Shown here: piece after piece, positions 49,734 through 59,885 of the stretch
Layout: every line of letters begins with the position of its first letter
Numbering within the stretch: the stretch's first letter is position 1
NCBI RefSeq assembly: GCF_001186155.3
Contig: NZ_CP016540.2
Location: 1,776,001-1,840,000, forward strand
Source of the DNA: Planococcus versutus
GTDB lineage: Bacteria > Bacillota > Bacilli > Bacillales_A > Planococcaceae
Length of the DNA stretch: 64,000 nucleotides
Reading direction: 5' to 3'
The notes under the pieces: model-generated
Databases searched by the model: none
The model's input: the letters and a program-made list of their open reading frames with translations, nothing else
What the model was told of the DNA's origin: nothing
Position numbers and translations under genes: made by a program

Positions 49734-51377
49734 TTATAACGAATACAATTGTGAATATCCTTTGCCTGTTTTTTTAGCTGTATAAAGTGCCATATCTGCT
49801 TTTTTCATTAAGTCATCAAAATTATCGCCATGTAATGGATATATGGAAATACCTGTTGAGGAAGTTGGTGAAAATTGATGTCCATTAATTGTCCACCCCT
49901 CAAGAAGGGTTTTATTGATTCGTGCGATAACCGTTTCAATATGCTGTTCAAACTTTTCCGGAACAATTCCAGTTAATGCTACCAAAAATTCATCGCCACC
50001 AATTCTTGCAACTAAATCATCAGTCCGCAAACTTTTTTTTATGGCTTCTCCGAAATGATAAATAAATTCGTCACCAACGTCATGCCCAAATTGATCATTG
50101 ACTGATTTAAAATCATCGCCATCTATATACAAAAAAGCAATATACTCATTTTTATTATTCACTTGCATTTTGATTTGATCAAATTCCTGAATCATAAATC
50201 GACGATTGGGTAAATTCGTTAAACTATCATGATAAGCCATGAAATGAAGCTGTTTTTCAAGTTGTTTTCGTTCTGTAATATCAAATAAAATAGACAGAAA
50301 CTGGTAAACTTCGCCATCTGTATTTACAAGTGGAATGACTGTAGCATCTACCCAAAAAAACTCATTGTTTTTCTTCGCAACTTCCATTTCTCCACGCCAG
50401 ATTTCATTTTCCCAAACTACTTTTTGTATTTCTCTGTATTTTTTTGTAGTAATAAGTACATTACTAGCTTCAAAAACAGTCATATTAACTAACTCTTCTT
50501 TTTTATAGCCTGTTAGTTCGTTTAGGTTTTTATTAACAAACTTAATCGTACCAGATACATCCCAAATCGCGACAAGTGCTGCGTAATTAAGCGCATCTTT
50601 GTAGCTCTCCAAAATATTTTCTGTTTTTTTAAGCTCATTTTTCAATAGCTGTTCTGTTGTTAGCTCTCGAAACACAACATGAAATGCTCGAATCATTCCG
50701 TTTTCAATGATTGGCGAATAACTTACTGAAAACTTCGCTTTTACTCCATCGTGTTTTTGTCGATTCATAATCAAAGAGGTGCTTTTTAATAAGGGCTCAA
50801 ATTGTGTTAATAATTCTTTTCCTGCTTTAAATAATTCTTTTTTCTTTTTAGACAAGTCGTCGTAAGTGAGATTGACACACTCTTTTTTCCTTACCCCAAA
50901 TGCTTTTTCGTAAGCTGGATTTAAATCAATAATTTTATATTCTGCAGAAACCATAATCATTGGATCTACAGAATTTTGAACTAACGATTCATAAAACAAA
51001 TAATCTTCTTCAATTTTTTTTTGAACTGTCACGTTTTTGGTTACAGCTAGTACAAACTTTTGACTCTGATAATCAATGGGCGTTAACTCAGATTCCATTG
51101 CAGTGTCCGAGTCGCTAAACAAACTGTAATCCCGATATGCGTGACTTTCACCTTTTTTCAAGGCAATTCCATATTGTTTTTTTATTTCCTGAGACAAAGC
51201 GAACGGCATGCTCTCATCTATGTTCGTTCCAACCAGCTTTTTTTTGAATATCGTAGAGCACACCGGGTTTACATACATATAGTCAAAAGTTTCACCATTT
51301 TGTTTCATGAAATAGACTGGATTTTTTGAATTTTTATAGAGAAGGTCTAGTTGCTCTATAGAAAAAGGCATTGCCAT
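49734..51377 (-). CDS. PAS-PAS-PAS-GGDEF diguanylate cyclase
   Basis: About 547 aa, soluble. Three PAS-like regions cover about residues 15-115, 130-240 and 255-370 (for example NKNLNELTGYKKEELVNMTV). A GGDEF domain follows, with the intact motif RIGGDEF. RTDD (RxxD) five residues before it is a product-inhibition site. It should make c-di-GMP in response to a PAS-sensed signal. ATG 51377 has AAGGCGGTG upstream. It directly follows dapF on the same strand. Confidence 0.88.
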   Translation of the reverse strand: MAMPFSIEQLDLLYKNSKNPVYFMKQNGETFDYMYVNPVCSTIFKKKLVGTNIDESMPFALSQEIKKQYGIALKKGESHAYRDYSLFSDSDTAMESELTPIDYQSQKFVLAVTKNVTVQKKIEEDYLFYESLVQNSVDPMIMVSAEYKIIDLNPAYEKAFGVRKKECVNLTYDDLSKKKKELFKAGKELLTQFEPLLKSTSLIMNRQKHDGVKAKFSVSYSPIIENGMIRAFHVVFRELTTEQLLKNELKKTENILESYKDALNYAALVAIWDVSGTIKFVNKNLNELTGYKKEELVNMTVFEASNVLITTKKYREIQKVVWENEIWRGEMEVAKKNNEFFWVDATVIPLVNTDGEVYQFLSILFDITERKQLEKQLHFMAYHDSLTNLPNRRFMIQEFDQIKMQVNNKNEYIAFLYIDGDDFKSVNDQFGHDVGDEFIYHFGEAIKKSLRTDDLVARIGGDEFLVALTGIVPEKFEQHIETVIARINKTLLEGWTINGHQFSPTSSTGISIYPLHGDNFDDLMKKADMALYTAKKTGKGYSQLYSL

Positions 51378-51394
51378 CTTATTCACCGCCTTCA

Positions 51395-52351
51395 TTAAGA
51401 AAATAGATTTGAACGTGTAGTTACTTGCTCAATAAACTTGTTGTAAGAAACTTGTTCTTGTGAATTTTTGACGAACAAAATGCGACTTTTCTCTATATCA
51501 TCTTGTGCCCAATAAAATGTTGAATACGCTAAATATGTTGCATTCCCTGATAGTTCGAGGTCAATCTTATTTTCACTACTAGCAATGGTACATTTCACAA
51601 GACCACCTGGATTATATACAGATACGTCCCCGTAAGGCGTTAATCCAGACATGCAACTAATCAAAGCAGAAGCAGTCATCGCTGTCCCGCAGGCATTTGT
51701 GAAACCAACTCCACGTTCATATGTCCGAACGAATATTCCTTTTTCGACAGCTGTTACATAGCTGACATTAACACCATCTGGAAAGTATTCATTGTCACTA
51801 TTAAAATACTGTGCCCATTTTTCTTGATGGCTAGAATCATTTTGAAGTGTAGCCGGAACTATTCCGATTAAATGCGGATTGGGAACAGATACCGCTGAAA
51901 ACAGAATATCTTTTGAAACAAATGGCAAAGGCTTATTGATCCATTCATTTTGGTTTAAGTAATTCATCGGTACACTGTTTAGTAAAAAGGATACCGGCGA
52001 AATTTCTACGGCATATGTTGCAATTTCTCCATTTGATACTGCTTTTTTTCTTACGCTTAAAAAAGCTTTCATAGTTTCGATGACAGCTTTTTGTATATTT
52101 TGTTGTTCGCATACATATCGTGCTACACACCGAAGACCATTTCCACACATTGATGCTTCTGATCCATCATTATTGAAAACACGCATCTTTGCATGCGCTC
52201 TAGTTGAAGGCAAAATCACCAAAATGCCGTCAATGTCTGGATCTATTGTTGAAATGTGCTTTGCTAATTGCGCGTAGTCATCGCGTTCTTCTCCTTCGAA
52301 CATATAGAAAGTATTCATTGAGCCATGAACTTTTATCAACGCTATTTCCAT
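51395..52351 (-). CDS. dapF: Diaminopimelate epimerase (divergent DapF)
   Basis: A 318-aa protein. Both catalytic cysteines are in place: MCGNGLRCVARY and TNACGTAMTAS, with DGSEASMCGNG as usual. It interconverts LL- and meso-diaminopimelate for lysine and peptidoglycan. The N-terminus (LIKVHGSMNTFYMFEG) differs from the usual KMHGLGNDF, and a C-terminal extension of about 35 residues is present, as in a second DapF type of Bacillales. It lies 15 bp after murG. Confidence 0.88.
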   Translation of the reverse strand: MEIALIKVHGSMNTFYMFEGEERDDYAQLAKHISTIDPDIDGILVILPSTRAHAKMRVFNNDGSEASMCGNGLRCVARYVCEQQNIQKAVIETMKAFLSVRKKAVSNGEIATYAVEISPVSFLLNSVPMNYLNQNEWINKPLPFVSKDILFSAVSVPNPHLIGIVPATLQNDSSHQEKWAQYFNSDNEYFPDGVNVSYVTAVEKGIFVRTYERGVGFTNACGTAMTASALISCMSGLTPYGDVSVYNPGGLVKCTIASSENKIDLELSGNATYLAYSTFYWAQDDIEKSRILFVKNSQEQVSYNKFIEQVTTRSNLFS

Positions 52352-52366
52352 TTTTTCACCTCTTAC

Positions 52367-53443
52367 TTATTTTGCATGAGTCGCTACCAGTTTAGCCATT
52401 TCAGCTGCAGTAATTGGCGGTTTTGCTTTTGTCATAGCTTCGATTAACTTCTCTTTATCTTTCTGTAAAAGTGTAAGTTCTTCCATAAATCGATCTGCAG
52501 ACAACTGTTCTTCCTCAACTACATGAGCAAAGCCTTGCTTTTCAAATAAATTGGCATTCAGAATTTGATCACCGCGACTTTTTTGAATTGAAAGTGGGAT
52601 TAGCAACATAGGTTTTTTTAACGCTAAAAATTCAAATATCGAATTTGAACCTGCACGAGATACAACAAAATCTGTCATATGCAGCAAATGAGGAAGTTCA
52701 TGTGTCACATACTCAAATTGCCGATAGTTTTTGTATGTATCTAGTTCTGGCATCCGATTTCCTTTGCCACATAAATGAATGATATTGTATTCTTCCATTA
52801 AACGGTCTAGATTATTGCGAATAGCTGAGTTGATCATGACTGATCCTTGGCTACCGCCCATAACCATTAATACAGGTAGACTACTCGTAAACGAACATAT
52901 TTCCTGACCTTTTGCAGCAGTTCCTTCTTTCAATTCACTGCGAATAAGAGATCCTGTACAAGTTGACTTGTCACTTGGCACATGTGCTAATGTTTCGTTA
53001 AACACTGTGAAAATGTGGTCAGCAAACGGTAATGCTATTTTATTTGCGAGTCCTGGTGTAACATCCGACTCGTGAATAATGACAGGAATCGACATCATTC
53101 TTCCAGCCATTACAACTGGTACTGAAACAAAACCACCTTTTGAAAAAATGGCCACAGGTTTGGTTTTACGAATAATATTCACTGCTTGCATTAAACCTGC
53201 TCCTACACGAAAAGGATCTGAAAAGTTTTTTGTTGAAAAATAACGACGGAGTTTGCCACTCGAGATAGAATGATATGGAACTGAAGGAAATGACTCTCGT
53301 ATCAACTCATTTTCAATGCCCTCTTTAGAACCAATATATTCAACATGAAAGTCTAATTTTTTTAATTCTGGAATTAATGCCTGGTTTAACGAAACGTGTC
53401 CAGCAGTTCCACCACCGGTTAATATAATTGTTTTGTTGTTCAT
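52367..53443 (-). CDS. murG: MurG-family UDP-GlcNAc transferase (lipid II synthesis)
   Basis: A 358-aa GT-B protein. The N-terminal loop TGGGTAGHVSLNQALIPEL, the GGFVSVPVVMAG block, and the C-terminal MGGSQGSVMINSAIR and VVSRAGSNSIFEFLA are the MurG signatures. It adds GlcNAc to lipid I. Located outside the division/cell-wall cluster and next to dapF, it may be the stand-alone Bacillales paralogue; I cannot see whether another murG exists. ATG 53443 is preferred, with AGGA upstream. Confidence 0.88.
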   Translation of the reverse strand: MNNKTIILTGGGTAGHVSLNQALIPELKKLDFHVEYIGSKEGIENELIRESFPSVPYHSISSGKLRRYFSTKNFSDPFRVGAGLMQAVNIIRKTKPVAIFSKGGFVSVPVVMAGRMMSIPVIIHESDVTPGLANKIALPFADHIFTVFNETLAHVPSDKSTCTGSLIRSELKEGTAAKGQEICSFTSSLPVLMVMGGSQGSVMINSAIRNNLDRLMEEYNIIHLCGKGNRMPELDTYKNYRQFEYVTHELPHLLHMTDFVVSRAGSNSIFEFLALKKPMLLIPLSIQKSRGDQILNANLFEKQGFAHVVEEEQLSADRFMEELTLLQKDKEKLIEAMTKAKPPITAAEMAKLVATHAK

Positions 53444-53627
53444 TGTTTGTCCTACTTTCATCTATTAATTTGACGCATCATGATTGTCTTTTAGAAAGAT
53501 TAACTGTGCTATACTGAGTTTTATGTGCTGAATTTGATGAATAGCTATAAAAATCGTATCCTTTTAAGCTAAAATAGGTCATTGATAAGTTAGCATTTAT
53601 TTTACATAGATTGCAGGAGGAAAAATT

Positions 53628-54986
53628 ATGCACGAAACGCGAACAAAAAAAGAAAAAGTGTTAATGTTGATAAAAATCGTTTTTCCTATTCTAGTCACGC
53701 AAGTCGCTATGTATTTAGTGACATTTTTTGATATTTATATGACTTCACGTTATGGAACAGAAGATTTAGCTGGTGTTTCCATTGGGTCTTCTTTTTGGGT
53801 TCCTGTCTATATTGGCCTAGCCGGAATCCTCATGTCTATCACTCCAATTGTAGCACAATTGATGGGAGCTAAGAAAAAAGAGCAAGTAAAACAAGCTGTC
53901 CAGCAAGGAATATATTTGGCAGTCTTACTGGCCGCCATTGTTTTTACCTTTTTCTACTTTGGTCTCGACAGTTTGCTTGCACTTATGAATCTTGAACCAG
54001 AAGTTGCCGATGTAGCGAGTCGGTATATTTTCGCGATGTCGGTTGGGTTGGTTCCGTTATTTGTTTATATGACATTGCGTTCGTATATTGATGCACTCGG
54101 AGCTACACGTGTCACGATGGTTATCTCTTTGCTATCCGCACCTATTAATATTTTCTTTAACTATTTATTGATATTTGGAAATTTCGGTTTCCCAGAACTC
54201 GGAGGCGCTGGAGCAGGGTTGGCTTCGGCCATCACATATTGGCTGATTCTTGCAATTGCTACTTGGATCATCCAAACAAGAAACCCTTTCACTTCGTATA
54301 GAATTTTCCGTAATTGGCCTAAACTATCATTGAGTCGCTGGATTGAAATTAGTCGCATTGGTGTTCCCATTGGCATTTCAATTTTTGTGGAAACAAGCAT
54401 CTTCTCCGCAGTTACATTTTTACTTGCGGTCTATGGTACTGTTACGATTGCAGCGCATCAAATCGCATTGAATTTTACATCGTTATTGTATATGTTACCA
54501 CTTAGTATTTCCATGGGTGCGACTATATTAGTAGGCTATGAAGTAGGAGCGAAACGATTTCACGATGCACGTCAATATAGCTGGTTAAGTGTCGGTACGG
54601 CTATTGTCTTTAGTTTCTTATCTGCTTGTGTTCTATTCTTTATGCGAGCTGAAATTGCAACTTTGTATTCTTCAGATCCTGTAGTTATTAAGATGGCGAT
54701 TCAATTCTTACTATTTGCTGCCTTGTTCCAATTATCAGATGCTATTCAAGCTCCTGTTCAAGGTGCACTTCGCGGATATAAAGACGTTAACATTACATTT
54801 GTTATGGCGCTGATTTCTTATTGGGTTATTGGCTTGCCCAGTGGGTACGTTTTCGCTAATTTTACGGATTTCGGACCTTTTGGCTATTGGATTGGATTAA
54901 TTGTTGGCTTGACTGCAGGTGCTATCACATTGTCTGTTCGATTATTAATCATACAAAAAAAGATTGCTTCTCAATTTGTTAGCTAA
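53628..54986 (+). CDS. MATE family efflux transporter
   Basis: A 452-aa protein with 12 predicted membrane helices. KIVFPILVTQVAMYLVTFFD at the start and AGVSIGSSFWVPVYIGLAGI with TPIVAQLMGAKKKEQVKQAV are typical of the NorM branch, which exports cationic drugs in exchange for Na or H ions. GCAGGAGG precedes the ATG. Single gene with its own terminator. Confidence 0.93.
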   Translation: MHETRTKKEKVLMLIKIVFPILVTQVAMYLVTFFDIYMTSRYGTEDLAGVSIGSSFWVPVYIGLAGILMSITPIVAQLMGAKKKEQVKQAVQQGIYLAVLLAAIVFTFFYFGLDSLLALMNLEPEVADVASRYIFAMSVGLVPLFVYMTLRSYIDALGATRVTMVISLLSAPINIFFNYLLIFGNFGFPELGGAGAGLASAITYWLILAIATWIIQTRNPFTSYRIFRNWPKLSLSRWIEISRIGVPIGISIFVETSIFSAVTFLLAVYGTVTIAAHQIALNFTSLLYMLPLSISMGATILVGYEVGAKRFHDARQYSWLSVGTAIVFSFLSACVLFFMRAEIATLYSSDPVVIKMAIQFLLFAALFQLSDAIQAPVQGALRGYKDVNITFVMALISYWVIGLPSGYVFANFTDFGPFGYWIGLIVGLTAGAITLSVRLLIIQKKIASQFVS

Positions 54987-54993
54987 CTACAAG

Positions 54994-55040
54994 AAAAAGC
55001 AGGAAATGGAAACTAATGATTTCATTTCCTGCTTTTTATT
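54994..55040. terminator. Bidirectional terminator
   Basis: AAAAAGCAGGAAATG pairs with CATTTCCTGCTTTTT around a 14-nt loop, between convergent genes. Confidence 0.85.
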
Positions 55041-55284
55041 TGTCTTTTTTCAAAGCTATTTTTTTATACAACTCTACTAACTCTTTTTTTTCTGATTCCA
55101 ACAACTCTGACTCAGTAATTCGCAGTAAAGCAAGTTCTAGCTTTTGCTTTTTATTTTTACGAACACGCGGATGTGTCAACTCATCGTTTAGTTCAATTAA
55201 TATATGCTCTTCCAGTTCATCGTGCGTCATGATTGTTTTTACAGCCGACCTTTGTGGCCACAGCTTTTGATAAGACCGAATCAC
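55036..55284 (-). CDS. Hypothetical protein coupled to the CobW gene
   Basis: An 82-aa charged helical protein (HDELEEHILIELNDELTHPR, then KNKKQKLELALLRI). Its GTG start overlaps the cobW-type gene stop by 4 bp, so it is probably translated by coupling; an ATG at 55230 is an alternative. The family is not recognised. Confidence 0.55.
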   Translation of the reverse strand: MIRSYQKLWPQRSAVKTIMTHDELEEHILIELNDELTHPRVRKNKKQKLELALLRITESELLESEKKELVELYKKIALKKDK

Positions 55285-56162
55285 GGAAGCTCAACTTCTG
55301 CTAGCTCTTCACCGATTACCACAATTTGATTTTGCATTTTCATGTACTCAGGAAGCCATTGTGCCATTCCATAAGCAAACTGAAAAGCATGAGGATATTT
55401 GTCACCTTCAAGTGGTACATAGCCTTTTACTCGGTAAACCGAGTCAGGCAAAGTGCGTAACCATTCTTCAAATTTTTCACGTCTAACAGGAGCATCAAAT
55501 TGCAGTACTTTCGCATTCAGATTTAGTTTTGAAACAGGTGCTTTTACAACATCTTGCGTAGAAGTCGTTGTTACCTTTTCCAGCGCTGAAAACGGAATTT
55601 CAGCATGAATTGTTTGAATAATTTGCGCAGTTGCGTTTAACGATTGTATTTCATACACCACTGTTCCTTGTTCACTTTCCGTCAATAAATCCATTTTGTT
55701 AGCCAGTATTAAATCTGCATGACGAATTTGTTCTAAAAACAACGATCGAATTTGCGGAGACAAGCTATTGCGATCCAACCATCTTTTGCTATCTGCTACT
55801 GTGACAATGCCTTTAAAGTTTAATTGTTCAGCAAATAATGGAGAAAAAATAGCATCTAAAGCTTCTACAGGATGTGCGGCTCCCGTTGTTTCAATTAACA
55901 GCACATCAAACTCTTCTTCTGCTAACAAGGTTTGAATTTGTGCTTCAGATTTCTCTGAGCCCGAGCAACAAATGCATCCGTCTAAAATTTCTTTTAATGG
56001 GACATCGCCTTCAACTGCATTAGAATCCATATTCATCTTGCCTAGTTCATTCATAAATACAGCTGGTTTTAGTCCTTTTTCTTTCATTTGCGTAATCATG
56101 CGTTTTAATAGCGTGGTTTTTCCACTTCCAAGAAATCCACTAAACAAGTAAACGTCTTTCAT
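55281..56162 (-). CDS. CobW/COG0523 GTPase, putative metal chaperone
   Basis: A 293-aa protein. P-loop FSGFLGSGKTTLLKRM, the metal-binding CxCC in LDGCICCSG, the ANKMDLL base-specificity motif (NKMD) and a C-terminal CobW domain with RVKGYVPLEGD. COG0523 proteins deliver zinc or other metals. No Zur box was recognised near the start. It precedes a small coupled gene. Confidence 0.9.
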   Translation of the reverse strand: MKDVYLFSGFLGSGKTTLLKRMITQMKEKGLKPAVFMNELGKMNMDSNAVEGDVPLKEILDGCICCSGSEKSEAQIQTLLAEEEFDVLLIETTGAAHPVEALDAIFSPLFAEQLNFKGIVTVADSKRWLDRNSLSPQIRSLFLEQIRHADLILANKMDLLTESEQGTVVYEIQSLNATAQIIQTIHAEIPFSALEKVTTTSTQDVVKAPVSKLNLNAKVLQFDAPVRREKFEEWLRTLPDSVYRVKGYVPLEGDKYPHAFQFAYGMAQWLPEYMKMQNQIVVIGEELAEVELP

Positions 56163-56191
56163 CGTCTCACCCTTTCGCTAACTAATGAAGA

Positions 56192-56216
56192 AAAGGCCCG
56201 CCGAAGCGGACCTTAA
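56192..56216 (-). terminator. ctpB terminator
   Basis: On the minus strand AAGGTCCGC pairs with GCGGGCCTT around TTCG, then TTTTC. Confidence 0.7.
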
Positions 56217-56218
56217 CA

Positions 56219-57730
56219 TCACTCTTCAGTTTTTTCTGAAGAAGCAGTGATTCCTGCTTTTTCCATCAATATTTTCTTAGCTTTTTGTAATTGTGGATCG
56301 TCATTTTCGATTTTCTTACGCAATGCATCCATCACTGCAAATGTGCTATCTTCTATTAGAGTTCCTGTTACTTCTAAATCGTTCTCTTCTTGAAAATTCT
56401 CAACAGCTTGTGTCATTTGTTCTTCAAATACGCCATCTACATCTCCAACTTCGTAGCCAAGTGCTTCGAGCATTTGCTCAGCAGTTTTAACTTGTTCAGA
56501 AATCACACCGTCTTTCAATTCGATTGATGTATCTAAAATCGGAAGAGATGCATATTCTGGATAAGCTACTTCTACATCGGGTTTGATGCCTTTTTCGTGA
56601 ATCCAATTGCCATCTGGTGTCAACCACTTAGCTGTTGTAAATTTTAAGTTAGAGCCGTCTTTAAGATCATTTGCGGTTTGAACTGTTCCTTTGCCAAATG
56701 TTTTCTCACCGACTAATTGAATATCTGCTGACTCACTCATCGCACCTGCTAAAATTTCAGAAGCTGACGCGCTTCCACCATCAATTAGCAAAGTAACAGG
56801 CACTTTAACTTTCGTACCAGGTGAAGACATATAGACTTCAGGTTCTGATCCTTTTGCCTGAACTTCAAACAATGGCTTTCCTTCATCTATAAACAAATTC
56901 GAAATATCAAGCGCTACATCCAATAATCCACCTGGGTTTTGACGAACGTCCATAACGACCGCTTCCATTCCTTCGCTTTCCATTTCTTCTATCGCATCAA
57001 GCAATTCTTGATACGTATTTTCAGAAAAACTGGTTACTTGAATGTGCGCTACTTTGTCACCGATCATCTCGGCGTAAACTGTCTCGAGTGGAATTTCGTC
57101 TCGAACAATGGTGATGTCAATAGGCTCTGCGTTTTCACCGCGTTGAATCGTTAACGTGACTTCTGATCCTTTTTCACCACGAATTAACATAACCGCTTCA
57201 GTTGTCGTGAAACCTTGTATGCTTTCTCCGTCAACCGCAATAATTTGGTCATTTGGCAAAACGCCGGCTTTTTCAGCTGGCGAATTTTTAATTGGTGAAA
57301 CTACCGTTACGTAACCACCGCGTTCTTGAACTTCCGCACCAATTCCTTGAAAGCTTGATGAAATACCTTCTAAAAATTGAGATGCTTCTTTTTCGTTTAA
57401 GTAATCAGAATAAGGATCTTCTAGCGAATCAACCATGCCGTTAATCGCACCGTTTACCAGAACATTTCTATCGACGTCTTCAAAGTAATTGTTTTGAATT
57501 TCATCATAGGCTGTATATAATTTTTCAAATTCACGCCGCTCTGGAGAATTTACTTCCACAGCTTTGTCTTCGCCAAACGTTAAAGCAAAAACGGTCAATC
57601 CAGCCGTAGCAATGATTAAAAGAAACACCAACATAATAAACGAAAATGTTTTCATCTTGATCATATGCGAAGGTGATTCTTCTACTGGTGGAATGGGTTT
57701 TTGCTGTTCTTCCGGACGTTGCTCATCCAT
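56219..57730 (-). CDS. S41 family C-terminal processing protease (CtpA/CtpB type)
   Basis: A 503-aa protein. It has a cytoplasmic proline-rich start, one membrane helix (about residues 28-50), a PDZ domain around the SSFQGIGAEVQERGG to PNDQIIAVDGESIQG region, the S41 domain with Ser in DGGSASASEILAG and Lys in KTFGKGTVQT, and a peptidoglycan-binding domain at the C-terminus (EALGYEVGDVDGVFEEQM). It acts outside the membrane on envelope proteins. deoD lies upstream on the same strand, as in B. subtilis. Confidence 0.92.
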   Translation of the reverse strand: MDEQRPEEQQKPIPPVEESPSHMIKMKTFSFIMLVFLLIIATAGLTVFALTFGEDKAVEVNSPERREFEKLYTAYDEIQNNYFEDVDRNVLVNGAINGMVDSLEDPYSDYLNEKEASQFLEGISSSFQGIGAEVQERGGYVTVVSPIKNSPAEKAGVLPNDQIIAVDGESIQGFTTTEAVMLIRGEKGSEVTLTIQRGENAEPIDITIVRDEIPLETVYAEMIGDKVAHIQVTSFSENTYQELLDAIEEMESEGMEAVVMDVRQNPGGLLDVALDISNLFIDEGKPLFEVQAKGSEPEVYMSSPGTKVKVPVTLLIDGGSASASEILAGAMSESADIQLVGEKTFGKGTVQTANDLKDGSNLKFTTAKWLTPDGNWIHEKGIKPDVEVAYPEYASLPILDTSIELKDGVISEQVKTAEQMLEALGYEVGDVDGVFEEQMTQAVENFQEENDLEVTGTLIEDSTFAVMDALRKKIENDDPQLQKAKKILMEKAGITASSEKTEE

Positions 57731-57779
57731 CTACTATCACCACTTTCGTAATTACACTCAGAATTTGAAAAAATGAAAA

Positions 57780-57806
57780 GAAAAAGACTGTCGAGACAGT
57801 CTTTTT
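57780..57806. terminator. deoD terminator
   Basis: AAAAAGACTGTC pairs with GACAGTCTTTTT; active in both directions. Confidence 0.8.
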
Positions 57807-57866
57807 ACAAGCTGAGACTTCACGCTATAGATTGCAAATCAACCTTAAGGATCGGCAAAGTTTTTT

Positions 57867-58571
57867 CTAGTCTTGAATCGCTGCTTCTAAAGCGACAACA
57901 ATCATTTCGTTAAATGTTGTTTGGCGTTCTTCTGAAGTTGTTACTTCGCCTGTTAGTAAATGATCACTTACCGTTAATATTGATAACGCTTGACAACCGA
58001 ATTTTGCAGCCAATGTGTATAATGCTGAAGATTCCATTTCAAGACCGAGTACTCCGTATTGAGCCCATTTTTCATGCTCTGCAAATTCATTATAAAAAAC
58101 ATCTTCGGTAAAAACATTTCCGACACGTAAGTTTAATCCTTTTTCAAGACCTGCATTATAAGCTTTTAACAATAAATCAAAATCAGCTGTCGGTGCATAA
58201 TTGATTCCTTTAAAAATGATTTCATTCATTTTTGAATCTGTTGATGCGCTTTGTGCTAAAATAACATCGCGAACTTTAACGTCTTTATGAATCGAACCAC
58301 ATGTACCAACACGAATTAGTTTTTTAACATCATATTCCTGCATCAATTCAGTAACGTAAATCGAAATTGAAGGGACGCCCATTCCAGTTCCTTGAACAGA
58401 AATGCGTTTTCCTTTGTATGTACCGGTGTAACCGAACATATTGCGAACTTCGTTATACAAAGTTACATCTTCTAAAAACGTTTCCGCTATGTATTTTGCG
58501 CGAAGCGGATCTCCTGGTAGTAAAATCGTTTCGGCTATATCGCCTTTTTTCGCATTAATGTGAACACTCAT
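57867..58571 (-). CDS. deoD: Purine nucleoside phosphorylase DeoD
   Basis: A 234-aa protein of the hexameric PNP family. [45 protein letters not shown] and [14 protein letters not shown] are the phosphate-, ribose- and base-binding parts. It splits purine (deoxy)nucleosides for salvage. A GAGG site precedes the ATG. Confidence 0.96.
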   Translation of the reverse strand: MSVHINAKKGDIAETILLPGDPLRAKYIAETFLEDVTLYNEVRNMFGYTGTYKGKRISVQGTGMGVPSISIYVTELMQEYDVKKLIRVGTCGSIHKDVKVRDVILAQSASTDSKMNEIIFKGINYAPTADFDLLLKAYNAGLEKGLNLRVGNVFTEDVFYNEFAEHEKWAQYGVLGLEMESSALYTLAAKFGCQALSILTVSDHLLTGEVTTSEERQTTFNEMIVVALEAAIQD

Positions 58572-58641
58572 TTAAAAAACCTCACTTTTATATAGTAGAT
58601 TTAATCATACTGTTTTTTTGCTGCTAGTGCAATGAAGAGCT

Positions 58642-58857
58642 TTACTGGTCTATATATTCTCTCCATATCTCATCGAAAACACTTGCTTTCATAATTGGAT
58701 GCGCTTTTTCTTCTATATATTTAGAAAGTCGCTCAAAATCAGTTTCTGATTTTGGAAATGAATGATCGAGAAACATCGCTTCAGAAAAACGCGAATAGTC
58801 ATCTGCATCAATTTTCCCGCGGTATTTTAATGTAAATTGATAAAATGAACGATGCAT
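58642..58857 (-). CDS. yozE: YozE family protein (UPF0346)
   Basis: A 71-aa protein. SFYQFTLKYRGKIDADDYSR followed by FLDHSFPKSETDFERLSKYI matches YozE, a small SAM-like helical protein of unknown function. AAGGAG precedes two adjacent ATG codons; the second (58857) has the better spacing. Confidence 0.9.
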   Translation of the reverse strand: MHRSFYQFTLKYRGKIDADDYSRFSEAMFLDHSFPKSETDFERLSKYIEEKAHPIMKASVFDEIWREYIDQ

Positions 58858-58885
58858 CATCCAACTCCTTTCGAATTTCAGGCAA

Positions 58886-58911
58886 AAAAATCCGGACAAC
58901 TTGTCCGGATC
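58886..58911 (-). terminator. msrAB terminator
   Basis: On the minus strand ATCCGGAC pairs with GTCCGGAT, followed by TTTTTT. Confidence 0.85.
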
Positions 58912-58916
58912 ACCTT

Positions 58917-59342
58917 TTATTCAAATAATTCCTTGTACTCGGTCAAACCTTCTGCGTCTAATTGCTCTTTAGGAACAAAACGTAGCGCTGCAGAGTTGAT
59001 GCAATAACGAAGGCCTCCTGAAGATGAAGGCCCATCTGGGAACAAGTGCCCCAAATGGGAATCTGCAGTTGCCGAGCGAACTTCCGTTCTTCTCATACCA
59101 TGACTTGTATCGAAAGTTTCTTTAACTTCCGTTGTTTCAAGTGGCTTCGCAAAGCTTGGCCATCCACAATGTGCATCAAACTTATCTTTCGAACTAAATA
59201 ACGGTTTTCCTGACACGATATCAACATAAATACCATCTTCGAAATGTTGGTCAAACTCTCCTTGAAAAGGCGGTTCAGTTCCACTTTCTTGTGTCACATG
59301 ATATTGCATTGATGTTAGTTTTGTTTTTAAGTCGTCTTTCAT
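58917..59342 (-). CDS. msrB: Peptide methionine sulfoxide reductase MsrB
   Basis: A 141-aa protein. [18 protein letters not shown] and [20 protein letters not shown] are MsrB blocks; the catalytic Cys lies in [10 protein letters not shown]. Zinc-binding CxxC pairs of some MsrBs are not seen. It reduces the R-form of methionine sulfoxide. Its ATG overlaps the msrA stop by 4 bp (ATGA), so translation is coupled. Confidence 0.95.
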   Translation of the reverse strand: MKDDLKTKLTSMQYHVTQESGTEPPFQGEFDQHFEDGIYVDIVSGKPLFSSKDKFDAHCGWPSFAKPLETTEVKETFDTSHGMRRTEVRSATADSHLGHLFPDGPSSSGGLRYCINSAALRFVPKEQLDAEGLTEYKELFE

Positions 59343-59869
59343 GCTTGTCCACCCCAATTTTTTTCAATAAATGCCGTCCGACCTGACCCTACTGAATAAC
59401 GGTTGTAATGGCCAGGATTTTTTTTATAATAATCTTGATGATGTGTTTCTGCTAAATAAAACGGTTTTGCTTCAAGGATTGGTGTTGTTACAGCCTTGTT
59501 AAATCGTCCTGAATTATCCAGTTCCTGCTTAGACTTTTCAGCGGCCACTCGCTGTTCTTCAGAATTGTAAAAAATAGCGGTTTGATAAGATTCACCGCGG
59601 TCAAAAAATTGACCTCCAGCATCCGTCGGATCGATTTGTGTCCAAAATACATCCAATAATTTTTCATAAGAAAATATTTCGGGTTGAAATGTAATTTGAA
59701 CTGCCTCTACATGACCTGTTGCATTTGAGCACACTTGTTCATAAGTAGGGTTTTTCAAATCGCCACCGGTGTATCCACTTACAACTTCTTCAATTCCTTC
59801 TAACGAATCAAAAGGTTTGACCATACACCAAAAACAGCCTCCTGCAAATACGGCTTTTTCTGTTTTCAT
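59339..59869 (-). CDS. msrA: Peptide methionine sulfoxide reductase MsrA (copy 2)
   Basis: A 176-aa protein with catalytic Cys in [16 protein letters not shown], and [15 protein letters not shown] and [15 protein letters not shown]. It aligns along its length with the first MsrA in this window, with many substitutions. It forms an operon with msrB, as in B. subtilis. GGAGTGAG precedes the ATG. Confidence 0.95.
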   Translation of the reverse strand: MKTEKAVFAGGCFWCMVKPFDSLEGIEEVVSGYTGGDLKNPTYEQVCSNATGHVEAVQITFQPEIFSYEKLLDVFWTQIDPTDAGGQFFDRGESYQTAIFYNSEEQRVAAEKSKQELDNSGRFNKAVTTPILEAKPFYLAETHHQDYYKKNPGHYNRYSVGSGRTAFIEKNWGGQA

Positions 59870-59885
59870 CTACTCACTCCGTTCT

